The notes beneath the pieces were generated by a model. The model did no database searches, had not been told where the DNA came from, and saw only the letters and a list, made by a program, of their open reading frames with translations. Shown here in pieces: positions 10,253 to 21,000 of a stretch of DNA of 64,000 bases; the first letter of the stretch is position 1; every line of letters starts with the position of its first letter. This DNA comes from Toxotes chatareus (lineage: Eukaryota; Chordata; Actinopteri; Toxotidae). The stretch covers positions 6,239,501-6,303,500 of the forward strand of contig CM028889.1 of the NCBI GenBank assembly GCA_016801885.1. Reading direction: 5' to 3'. A program made the position numbers and the translations under genes.

Positions 10253-13200
10253 ATGGGTAATGGAATAAACAAGGTACAGTATCATGTAGTGTGGACTGAC
10301 TCTACAAAAATGTTCAAAGCATAAATACCTGTCTTGTCCGTTGTTTTACTTTAACAACTTCTGCGTTCTCCATTAAACTCAGCGTCAAACTTTCTACAGG
10401 TCCTGCCTGATCTGTTTATTGGAAATATCAAAGGTAAGTTGTCCTGCCTTTTGTCATTTGAGTAAAGAATTGATTTATTTTCAGGATAAAGTAGTAGAGC
10501 GTGTTTCAGTTCCTCATATGGGGGGGCATGTGGTGAGATGCTACACTGAGCTCGGTTTCTATAGAGTGGAGAGGTCACAGTGCAGAGCAGAATGATTGAA
10601 GCAGTGTATTTTGTTGTTAAAAAAATATTGCAGCGTGTTTTTTGCCTGTGCGTGTGTGTTTTGCGGGGGTTGGTGTGTAACTCTTTCTCTTTCAGCAGCT
10701 GGAGGAAACAAATTATTTCTGAAGGCTGCTCTGAGTATGCGAGGGTTGTAGTGGGAGGGGATGCCCCGTGGTGTGGGGGTGTCCCCAGCGTAAACTGCAT
10801 TCCACATCTTTCCATAAAGCAGCAAAAAAATTTCATTAGGTTTCTTTTTTTTTTTTTAAATCCGTATCTACATGTAAAAGTGACAACACAGGAAATTTGT
10901 AAAAATATGGACCTTTTTGTACACAAGACACGTTCAGCGAATCACGGTCAAACAGGAAACCTGACTCCTTTCATGTCAGCCAGGCTTTTGATTTTGTTTT
11001 ATCAACATGACTTGGCGTATTTTACAATATCCTGGACTTTCTGTCTGAGTATAACACAAGCAGTTAAGGTGGGAAAACTGCATTATAGATAAAAAAAAAA
11101 AAAAAAAAAAAAGTTGTGATGCCTTTTGTTGCATTATTCCATTGAGACTTCAGATATCTGCACCGCTTTTGAATGATCTTCACAGAATGAAAGGCCAACA
11201 CGCAGCACAGCAACTGAATTTCTGCCTGCCCCTTTTACTATAAATATTTACTGTATAAAGAAATCAATATGACATTTAATAAAGAAGAAAACGGAGTTGA
11301 GTTTGTTTTTATGGCTGGATTTAGCCACTGTGGAATGAAACTGAATAACAAGCTGAGGCTTTCTGGCTTTCTGTTTTATCTTTATCTTTTTGTTGTTGCT
11401 GCCATTTTCTAAAAAAAAAATTCTATTGCTTAATAATTTTTTTAAAATGTTAAAACAGGTGCCAAAAATTTTCTGGAAAGATTCTGGTCTTAAATGTAGA
11501 CAAATATATTGTGAGTGGATTGTGACTTTGCAGGACAGTGCCACTGCTCTCTGTTACCAGCTTCACTGTGAAATCAACACCCTGACAACCTATAAAAATA
11601 TTTCTCTCATGACCAACACACATTTTATGACCTTGAAGTCACTGGCTGACAGTGACTTGAGATTGTGTTTCCGCTGCAAGTGTGTTGTGCATTTATACTC
11701 AGTAGGCCACTCAGATGTTTTTTTTCCTTTTTGTGTTGTAAACTGTTGTTTCTGTCTCACAGTTTTTATACAAAAGACATGTGAAATAGGATTCCTGTAA
11801 TTAATTTAGCAGGCAGGGGGGCTCAGTACAGACTCATCTTGGTCTTGTATAGGTGTCATCATCAGCATCCTGAAAACTTGCAAAGCATGAGAAAGAAGTG
11901 TTCAAGACACATCTGTCCAAGGTAGAAAACATTTGGCTTCCTTTCAAAGAACAAAATTTGATTAGAACTAATACTGTTTCTTGCTTTTGGGCCAAGCTGT
12001 TGGACTGTTTTAGAAACACTGGTTTTCCGGTTTTTCTTTCAGTTCAAGACAAGAGCAAACCTTTTAAGCCATGAGGCCACATTTGCTTGGGAGACGTTTG
12101 AGAAGGGGGGTTGTTGTTGGGTAGAAAAGGCTTTATTTAGGTTAGAACCTATATGAGATGATTTGTGATTGGGTGGGGGCCGTACTTGCAGTTTCTTGAC
12201 TTTCTTTGCGATCCACAGATGCACAAGACAGGGAGCTGTTGGCACGACACAATATCACCCACATCCTGTCAATCCATGATGCAGCTGCACCCATCCTGGA
12301 GGTGAGCTGTCTTCTCTGTGTGTCTCTAATATCGGTCTGTGTTACCCTGTGACCCGCCAACACTACTCCAGCCATAAAGTACACAGCCTCAGGGTGTAGT
12401 TTCTCCCCTAAATGTCCCTGCTGCTTAGTACTCATACTGAAAGTGTGAAATGTTGGCATCAGCACAGAAGTGCCATGTCGTCTTTTCATGACCTAACAAT
12501 TTCGTAGGGCTTCAATTAGCAATTTTTTTTATCTTAATTCATTTATGTGCAGAGTGATTTTCTAATTATTCAATTAATTAAATCTGAAAAATGCCCACTC
12601 ACAGTCTCCCAGAGCCCAAAGCAATTATTCAGGCTTCACTGTGAAAAGACAGAGAGAGAAAAAAAGAAGAACCTCACATTTAAACATGAAACCAGCAGAG
12701 TTTTGAGATTTTATGCTTGAAAAATGATTAAATTCATCATCAGCCTTGTTGTCTTCTGAGGGGTCCTTCTCTTCATCAGTGTCTGTTATATTAAATAAGG
12801 TCTCTCTAATTTCTAAACATGGAGGGAACAGGATGTAATATAGTTTACAGAAAAGTCAGATTTTTATCAAAGACTTTTGCAATAGACCACTTCAATAGGT
12901 GTGAAAGTCAGATGTTCTTATTTTCAATTTTGCACAGACTTTTCTTTTGATTTGTCAGTCACAAGACCTGGAATTCACCAGGTTTCACCAAATAAGCAGT
13001 TTTCTGAATTACTGTGACACTGTGTGGGATCTCAGTGAATATCTGAGAATTTCTTTGCAGTTTTCACTTGTGTGTGTTTGGGATGCAGCTGTAATGCAGA
13101 TGCATGCCCCCTGTGTACTCTGTGGGATATTTTTCGCACAAGATGTTTTTAGCACAGCACAGCTTGAAGTCCATAAAGTCTTGAAAGTGCAACTGCACAA

Positions 13201-16200
13201 AAAAAAGGTTTCTGGCTTTTCAATGCTGCATTTAGACATGTCAATTTGTGTACGAAAGAGCGGGAAAGGTGTTTTTCTTATGTGTACGTGAGTGAGCAAG
13301 TGTCAGGAGAGAAAGAGCTGATTCTGCAGTGAGAACCTGGTACACTGAAAGTAGCAGTTTGCCCTCATGGATTTACATTTGGTAACAGATGCAAGAATAT
13401 ACTTTCCTCTCATCTGCAATATTTTTTATATAGTTATGACTGTACATTGTAAATAAATGATACAGGAGAAATAAAGCTTAGCTGTGTTGTTTCCCTCTGA
13501 TGTTTTCTTCTCAGTTAAGCTACAGTAGATACAGCAAAAGCAGCAGAGGTTCATTCAGCGTTTCACACTTTTGATGTATATGAGCCTGTAATTACCAACG
13601 TAATGATTCACTTGACTTTGGATTGGTTCATTGTCGTTTTATCTGAATGAATTAAACGCATCGCATCGTGACATTTTCCTCCCTCTGTCCGCATTTTTGA
13701 AAATCTTGAACTCGTCTGAGATCTTCAGTGTCCGCTTTCACAACTTTCATCTTTTCTTGTTGAAAGCGAGCATGAAAAGTATTCAGAGATTTCTGTACAC
13801 TTTCTCCATCCATGCTAGTATGTTTCATTGAACACTGAAGAGAAACAGCAACTTGTATTACAGTATCACTACCCAAACTGGTCAACCACCAAAACTTTTT
13901 AAAAGGCCTTGGACTTGAAATTGCGTCTCAGCCTACAGACACGCTCTGAACTGCGCTGACATGCAATCAGCAGCTCATCAGCCTCTGCTGCTGCACAAAT
14001 CTTGATCTTAACTGTAGGATTATTCTCGCGTGTGTACGTATCACGCAGATTTTTTTTGAGTTCTGTGGCACAATGATGACTCAGGTCTGTTTAACCAGTA
14101 TAGCCCAAATGGCCAGATGGGATGGTTTTATTTGCATACCTAACAGTCAAACTGCTGACTGATTGATTTCTTGGAAGACGACTTGATGGTTCCTGAGAGA
14201 GGAAGGTAAAATTTGCAACCACCAAACCTCTGAGATCAGATGCTCCATTTACTGTACAGCCCGTGGCCCTGATTAACATACTGCAAAATAAAATGACGAG
14301 GTCAGTTTAATGGAACAGTGGTATGAGCCTCCAAATGCCCTTTTCCAAGTAAAGAAAATTTCTGCACTTGTCCACAACTTGCATTCACATTGTTTGGGAT
14401 ATCTGTGATTTATTAATAATACCAGTGAGTCATGGTCACCATGAGCTTTAAGAATGACTGTGCAAAGATTTAAGAGTACTTCTCAGTATTTGTTTGCATA
14501 ACCTGACTCTTCCTGTCAGCAATTACAAATTCCCTCACAGTCATACACGCTTCTTCAACATGTGCAGGTTTTATTAGAGTTAAAGTGTGTGTGCATGATT
14601 ACTTGGTCAGGGGGTGCGTGTCACAGCAGCCTGACCTGTCTGGATCACTTCCAGAGCTCAGTGTGTCCCAGAGGGCTCAGGGGTTTTCGCAGCAGTGCAG
14701 TCATAACGGGACAAGGTAGTTTCTGTCCACTGCATGTACCATCAGCTGCCAGGTGCACAGTGTGAAAAAAAAAAAAAACACACACACATACACACACACA
14801 CACACATAGGCGAATATCGTTATGTCATGACCTACCAGTGCCGAGCAGCAGGGTCAGCGGGGCAAGGTTTCAGGGGCCGCCCCACACACCAAGAAACAGG
14901 AAGTGTGTTAGACCCGGTATTCAAACAAATGACCCTCTGAACTGTCATTTATTGCTGTACAGTAAAGACTAATTTAACAGGTTTGTCTGCTGGGAACATT
15001 TTGTACTAACTACTCCCTCTCTCACCCCCTAGGGGATGACGTACCTGTGTATATGTGCTGCCGACCACTCTAAGCAAAACCTGTGAGTACTTTAAATATA
15101 ATACGTGCACAATATGTATAAACAGTATGAGCTTTATGAGGCTCACAAATATTTTAAGGTTCTTCAAAACTGGCTCTGATGTATCTACCATCCAATGACC
15201 TGTGGGAAGTATAAATTAAAAAAAAAAAAAGTCCAGCAAAAGTCTTATTATAATTTCACATTTTTATGGCACGGAATGTGTGTGTTTGTATTTAACAGAC
15301 AGACCAATGTAAATCTATAATCTATAAATAAATCATAAAATCTATAAAGTCTTCTGGCTGGAGACAGGTTCAGAAATATTTGATGGAATAAACTCTATTG
15401 GATAACTCATGAACATAAAAAAATATGAGGCTGGAACCAAATGAACAAAATAATTTAGGCATCTAAGAAGTACTGTTCACGAAGCACTGTCATAAAAATA
15501 CTAATACCCAAACATGTGGCTCATCTTGTCATTTTTTTAAAGACTTTATTGTGAAAGGTTTAAAGTTTTGAAAGTGAAGTTTTGAATTTGCTGTGTTCAA
15601 TATGTGATAATACCACCAGGACTCAGTACTTCAGAGACAGCATCATGTTTATCCACGAGTCCCGTCTGAAAGGAGAGGGCTGCCTCGTTCACTGGTGAGT
15701 GAAAATAAATCCTAAAAATACCACTGGCTGGTTCCTTATTTGTGTATCAACGTACCTCATCTTTAAGTCACATGTTAAAACAATTCTTCACTTTAAAGGT
15801 TAAAGAGGAAGAGGATTTTTCTTGAGGGGTTTTTGAATTCTTTTCTAAGAAGATGAAATATTCCTTTGATATTTAAGTATTTACTGCACAGTGCCCTTCC
15901 TCAGTGTTTTTACAATTAAAAATTAGAACATCAAGTCTTAATATACAGTAAATTAAAGTATATAGTATGAAACTGGTGTCATTTGCATATGAGGATGCAG
16001 AAAGGAAGAAGCAAAAAAAAATTCTTATGCAGCTGTTTTTTGTTTATAATGATGAGTATTTGTCTCAAGGTGATTGCTGGCTGGAGGTCCTTATATTTTA
16101 TTAACCCCATTTTCATTTTCAACCACATCACTGTCACCAGACAAAACCTGTCTGACAATAATTTTGGTTAATGCTTTCATGGTAAATTTCATCATCTTTC

Positions 16201-18356
16201 ATCTTTTCTCATATCAAACATGCAAAATCAGGCATTTAACCACAGCTTTAGGAAAAAAGGGGTTTCACTTCTTTGTACACTAAAGAAGAGAATCTCACTA
16301 CAGTATGTGATCATTACTACAACTGGCTTCGAGCTTTGAAGATCTGTGCTCTCAGCGTGGCAGGAATGCGCCGCAGTGTGACTCTGGTGGTGGCCTACCT
16401 CATGACGGTGACGGGTCACGGTTGGGTGGAGTCTCTGGCGGCGGTGAGGGCGGCCAGGCCGTGTGCAGGGCCGAACCTGGGCTTCCTGCGGCAGCTGGAG
16501 GAGTTTGAAAACACACAACTGTCAGAAGTGAGTGAAGCCTCACCGTTCTTACTTACAGTTATGATCCTTATGACTTTCATCACATATGAAACTCCAGTTT
16601 TTAATTTACCTTCAACAGTAGCCATTTAATTTATTTGCATTCTGTAGCTGCCTCTCTGCCCATGTCCACGTTGCATGTGATGTGATACAGAGGACAGTGT
16701 TGCATGCTGGATGACATTGCTGACCGTCTTCTTAACGTAAACAGTGTGATGTGATGAATCCTCTTCAGCCACGGTGTGTTTGGCAGCTCTGTAAAAAAAC
16801 ATCATGACATAACGTGTCACATTGCATCCTGTGTCCTAATCCCTAAGTGCTCAAGAGGTGCAAACACCAAAAAGGATTTTCATAGTGGTCCACAGTGCAT
16901 ACTCAGTCAAAGAGGTGCCACTGAATCTAATTGAGCCCTGAGTAACAGCACAAGGCTGTGGAGGTCACACCCAAAACACACATTTCTCATTGACACAATC
17001 ACTGAAAAAGGCGCAGCTGTAAAATAGTGAATATACATATATATTTTTTTTGGTTTTGAATGTGGAATCCAGTTCTCCTTAATGCATATACGGATCTAAT
17101 GGACATAATTTTGATAATATAGAATCAATTTGCATTGTTTGTGAAGAAAAATGTATACACTGTTTGAAAGCTGCTGCATTTTTAATGATTGTATGTTGGA
17201 AAATCTTTTTTTCGGGGGGGGGGGGGTTAGTGGGTCATGTGATGCTGTCATACCTGGTGTGGCCTCACAGCGCAGTGATGTTCCAACAGAGAATAACAGA
17301 TTAGCCGATCAAAGCAACGCTTGCTGCTCCCGGTGGTTGATCAATGTGTCATTTTGGCACCAGTATAACTCAAGACCGAGGTATAGTTCAAAAGTAACCA
17401 GTTCATACTATGTGTCATCCAGTCATGTGGCATCTGCTTTGAATGGCAATACTTGAAGGAGGGGCCAATAGCATGCCATCACAAGGTTTCCTTCCACCTG
17501 TTCCACCAATTCTCTAAATATTGCAAAATGATGTTACTCTTCTAAAAACTAAACATGACAAAGAGCAGCGGAAACAGAGTTGGTGAATAAATGTTGTCGT
17601 ACATGAAGCGTGTGACCTAAACGTCCACTGAAAAGCAGCAAACAGAGGCATCAGATCTGTGTGGAGAGATAATGAGACACTTTAAATTAATAAATGAAAC
17701 AAACATACAAGCCCCAGTTCCATTATGTTTCGTAGACTGTTTTTCACCATTTGAGGAGCTCTTTCAGTGTGTCTTCTAATCACTCATCAGCAGTGAATGG
17801 AAACGGAATAATTTTCACTTGTTTTAACTTATTTTTTTTCCAAATTTGATTAAAACTTGTGTAACATTTGGATGGAAACTTTCTTGTAGGGAAGGACAAG
17901 ATGATGGGGCACACTTTCAGACTATCTCTCTTGGAATGCTACTATAATATTACACTCATTTGTACATTCAAACAACACTGGGAAAACAACACTGTGTAAA
18001 GTGGGTGTGCTTGTTTGGTTGTTGCTTTTCTTAAGTTTCAAGTTTCAAAATTCTTGAATAACTACAGGTGTCACCACAACAATCAGGACTGAAAACCAAA
18101 CCTCAATCGACCCTCCCTGCTGTCTTTACCTCAGTTAGACAAAGTTTACCTTGTCTAAGATTGTCCTTTTTGACACCTGAACGCCCAATTTTCTCTCCCC
18201 CTCCAGTATCGAGCCTGGTGGAAGGAGCGGTACGGGAAGAGCCCGTTCAATGACGATGAGGAGATCAAAGCTCTTTTAGCTCGGAAATCCAACTACAGCA
18301 GCAACAGCGTTATACCCACAGGCATCAGTCCTGCTTTGGCCTCAGGTGGCACCTGA
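10253..18356 (+). CDS. dusp22: Dual-specificity phosphatase 22 (JKAP/JSP1 type), complete
   Basis: Seven coding exons: 10253-10273, 10400-10433, 12219-12301, 15033-15082, 15620-15694, 16356-16527, 18207-18356; 585 nt, 194 aa. Exon 1 is tiny and encodes MGNGINK, with Gly2 in the N-myristoylation position typical of DUSP22/DUSP15 and strong Kozak context (G at -3 and +4). The phosphatase domain covers about residues 1-150. General-acid Asp57 lies in CAADHSKQNL, catalytic Cys88 spans the exon 5/6 junction, and the signature loop is HCVAGMRRS with Arg94; both numbers match human. Residue 93 is Arg where human has Ser. The tail (YRAWWKERYGKSPFNDDEE and on) ends in a Ser/Asn-rich stretch unlike human. 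The family acts on phospho-Ser/Thr/Tyr in JNK and T-cell-receptor signalling at membranes. DUSP15 is the alternative, but the irf4-exoc2 neighbours and the THILSIHD motif favour DUSP22. Which teleost paralogue (a or b) cannot be told. Confidence 0.93.
12507..12680 (+). repeat. Fish 'ctgcaactaa...cgattaatc' repeat, copy 1
   Basis: A diverged copy starting ggcttcaattagcaattttt, with tgaaaaatgcccactcacag and a 'cccagagcccaaagc' block in the order typical of this family. Lies in dusp22 intron 3. Confidence 0.5.
14778..14807 (+). repeat. CA microsatellite
   Basis: Interrupted CA run directly after a poly-A tract in dusp22 intron 3, about 230 bp before exon 4. Confidence 0.9.
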
Positions 18357-19054
18357 AAAAAATGTCTCCAGCCAGACTAGGCTCACCTCAGCTGAAGCTG
18401 AAGCAGCCAAGGACTGTGGGCCTCTGCATGGACCATTAAACCCAGTAAGACCAGATCAAGTGTTTGAGAAAACTTTCGTGATTGATCCTGCAGACAGGAG
18501 CCGCACCAAAAACACTTGTCTCTTGGAAAATTCTGTTTCGATGTTGAATCTCATTTTTGCAGAATGGCTAAGCAGTCATGTGATGGGGGGGTTTCATGTC
18601 ATTATCTCGAGTCCCCTTCGTCATGTCATGTCCTTGCCTCTAACTGTCAAAACAACATGCAAGGGCAGTCAAGCATGACACCAAGGAAATATGTACATAC
18701 AGTCCACAGTGTGAACACATAATTAGCTGTGTGCACTCCCCCTGTCAGTTATGTTATGCTGTGTCTTGTACTTGAAATATGAGTATTACTTTCTATAGAC
18801 AGTGTGAGAGCTGATAATCTTCCAGTAAAACACTATCAAAGGTGTGTTTGGTTTTGTTTGTATTGTGTAATGTCTAAAAACAAACTCAATTAATGCAGTG
18901 AAAACAAAGATTCACAGAAAAAGCCCGAATAAGCTTCAGTGTTAATGATTTGCATCTACACACAACTCATATCAAAATTATTTACACATGTGAAACATTT
19001 GTGTTTTGTGACACATGACAACATGAGACTTCATACATCATATGAGTGTTTTTA

Positions 19055-19260
19055 GAGAAGTAGTTCCCAACCTGATGGCTGAGACCCCAGTTTAGACTTG
19101 AGGGATCACAAAATGATTTACAAGACAGGAAAACAAACAAACAAATAAATAAATAAAATGCACAAATTATGTATAAATTTCCCTCTAATCTTTTGGTGTG
19201 AATTTCTGTTCAATTCGGGGGATTCACGCTTTTTGAAATAGTTCAAGCAAACGGGGGGCC
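19055..19260 (+). repeat. Fish interspersed repeat of the 'gttcccaacctg' type
   Basis: Begins agtagttcccaacctgatgg, followed by a gagaccccag block and a 'gatcacaaaatgat' block. This resembles the widespread fish element that opens with 'gttcccaacctggggtc'. Diverged, with (aaat)n inside. Confidence 0.5.
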
Positions 19261-19293
19261 TTTTAGTCTTTGGTTGAACAACTCACAACTTGT

Positions 19294-19542
19294 CAGTGGT
19301 GGAAAGGAAATGTTCTGATCATTTACGCGAATAAAAGCAGCAATAACAGAATGTAAAATTATTCTGTTAAAAGCAGAAGTCCAGATTTCAAAATCTTTCT
19401 TAAGTAAAAATAAAGAGATTATCAGCAAAATATTTCTAAAGTAAAAGTACTCATAAAAAAAATGTCCCCTGTGACTCATGTATTTGTACGTCTGACATTA
19501 TTAGACTGTTCGTGCTGATGCATGCATATATATGTATATGTG

Positions 19543-19581
<39 letters not shown>

Positions 19582-20279
19582 TTGTCCATAGGGTTGAAAT
19601 AATTTTGTTTTCAGACACATTCCTCTTGTTATTCCTATTGATATACATCAGTAATCACATTGGAAGAGATTGATGAATATATAATATTCCAACAAATATC
19701 CCAACAGTGTGTGTATGTATATATATTTATACACATACACAGTTTATTCCACCTCCACCAGCTGAATTAAAGTACTGCTTATATGTGAATGCATCAATAG
19801 TGATGATCCAGTGATATGATTATATAACACATATAACACTTCACACTTCAAGTACTTTTGCTGCTAGTGCTTGGCTCTTATACTCTAAGTACACTTTGAC
19901 TCAAGTACTTGTCCTTTACATGAGTATCTCCATTTTATACTTTATATTACATCAGATAGATGTAGCTACTAATTACTTGTCAGCTTCGGATTTTATATTA
20001 AGTGCATTTTCGGACTATTGTTATGAACTATTGTTATGGATTAAACGACAGGACAGTTTAAAATGGTTAAAATCTTCTCCACCCGCACCATCTTCAACAT
20101 TAAAATACTGCTTACATGTTAATACATCAATGATGATAATCAATTAGTATAATTTGTTATATTGCATACTACTGACAAAGGCCATTCAAGTACAGTGTGA
20201 ATACTCTTAGTTAATTAAGTACATCTTGCTCACAGTACTTTTGCTGAAGGACAGGATCCGGACACCTCTTCCACCACCG
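19294..20279 (+). mobile_element. Non-autonomous DNA transposon with CAGTGGTGGAA termini (hAT-like)
   Basis: The left end reads cagtggtggaaaggaaatg. The right end read on the minus strand starts cggtggtggaagaggtgtcc, and similarity continues for about 45 bp, so these are terminal inverted repeats. The inside carries the 'aagtaaaagtactca' and 'caagtacttg' blocks of a very abundant fish element. There is no transposase. hAT-like is inferred from the CAG...TG-type ends; no clean 8-bp target duplication is visible. Confidence 0.7.
19545..19579 (+). repeat. CA microsatellite inside the hAT-like element
   Basis: About 17 uninterrupted CA units after a TATATG-rich lead-in. Confidence 0.95.
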
Positions 20280-20632
20280 TTTTCTTTGAGTTGCTGTTAA
20301 AAATCTCTGTGGCCCATTTCAAAGGCTCCTCATATTGTTTCTGTATAACGGGCCTCACAGAGGGATGATAATAATTTTACCTGGTAGACTTTTCCTGTGT
20401 AACTATCACCGCAGTTGTGTTTAATCTTCCAATGGGAACAAACGTGCTGATGTTTTTGCGCATCATTTCTTTTGCGGGACCACTCTAACTTTTCGTAAGG
20501 CCTTATCATTTCAAAGAATTGTTTTTGTCTCCGTTCTATGATTTTCCACATGTGCGGGTGTGAAACACTTCTGACTTACGCCGGCAGGGTTTCCCCCAGC
20601 GTCTTACCGGAGATCGGCCGCTGAGTGCGCGC

Positions 20633-20732
20633 TGATAAGATTCGCAGGAGAGGCAGCTACAGAAGCAGGTGCGTCCTCCTCAGCATCACTCTGTCCCCGC
20701 CCTCCTTCTCGCCATAGGCTGGAGGATTTAAG
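20633..20732 (+). promoter_or_regulatory. irf4: Predicted irf4 promoter
   Basis: A G/C-rich block upstream of the probable first exon. It contains a GATA site TGATAAGA (20633-20640), an E-box CAGGTG (20666-20671), a GC box CCCCGCCC (20695-20702) and a TATA-like ATTTAAG (20726-20732). These match sequences by eye only. The transcription start is inferred at roughly 20750-20765. Confidence 0.45.
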
Positions 20733-20756
20733 CGGGCCCGTCGTAATGATGAGGGC

Positions 20757-20805
20757 TTTCTGAGACTGACTGATTTCAAAACTTGACGGGTTTCGAGTTT
20801 CACAG
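20757..20805 (+). other. irf4: Probable non-coding exon 1 of irf4
   Basis: A good donor CACAG/gtaagagc at 20805/20806 faces an acceptor ttacag/GGGACC at 20956/20957, 44 nt before the start codon. This gives a non-coding exon and a 151-nt intron, as in mammalian IRF4, whose first exon is also untranslated. The exon start is a guess. The in-frame ATG at 20941 would then be intronic and unused. Confidence 0.5.
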
Positions 20806-21000
20806 GTAAGAGCACTTCGAGCCGGGACGCACACTCAGGCCAAGTTAGTCTGCGTGGGAGATCGGGGGCTTAACCTTCAGTGAGTTTTACTTCATCATTC
20901 TCTGCTAAACTTACAACACTTTCAAAACACATATCAGCACATGATACTGATTACAGGGGACCTAACAGGAGAGTTGTTGCATGCGTCTGTTTACACAGAG

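Larger units (their letters stand above)
18357..20690. other. dusp22 3' flank and spacer to irf4
   Basis: The dusp22 3' UTR begins here. Its 3' end is unclear: the only clustered AATAAA hexamers are at about 19143-19155 within a repeat, and AGTAAA near 18823 is a weaker choice. From 19055 the spacer is almost entirely repeat-derived, up to 20279. The last 400 bp before irf4 are unique and become G/C-rich after 20570. Confidence 0.5.

Noticed and set aside
10580..11092. 170-codon open frame (plus) and 191-codon frame on the other strand near 10351-10926
   Set aside because: Both lie in dusp22 intron 2. Their translations run through poly-A/T and low-complexity sequence and match no family; overlapping open frames on both strands suggest chance.
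20588..20597. NF-kB site in the irf4 promoter (gggtttcccc)
   Set aside because: It resembles a kB site but breaks the consensus at the purine and central positions on both strands. c-Rel control is known for mammalian IRF4, but this sequence does not support it well.
20941..20943. Upstream in-frame ATG for irf4, 20 codons before the chosen start
   Set aside because: It lies upstream of a good acceptor at 20956/20957 and so is probably intronic; IRF4 proteins start with Met-Asn, as at 21001.
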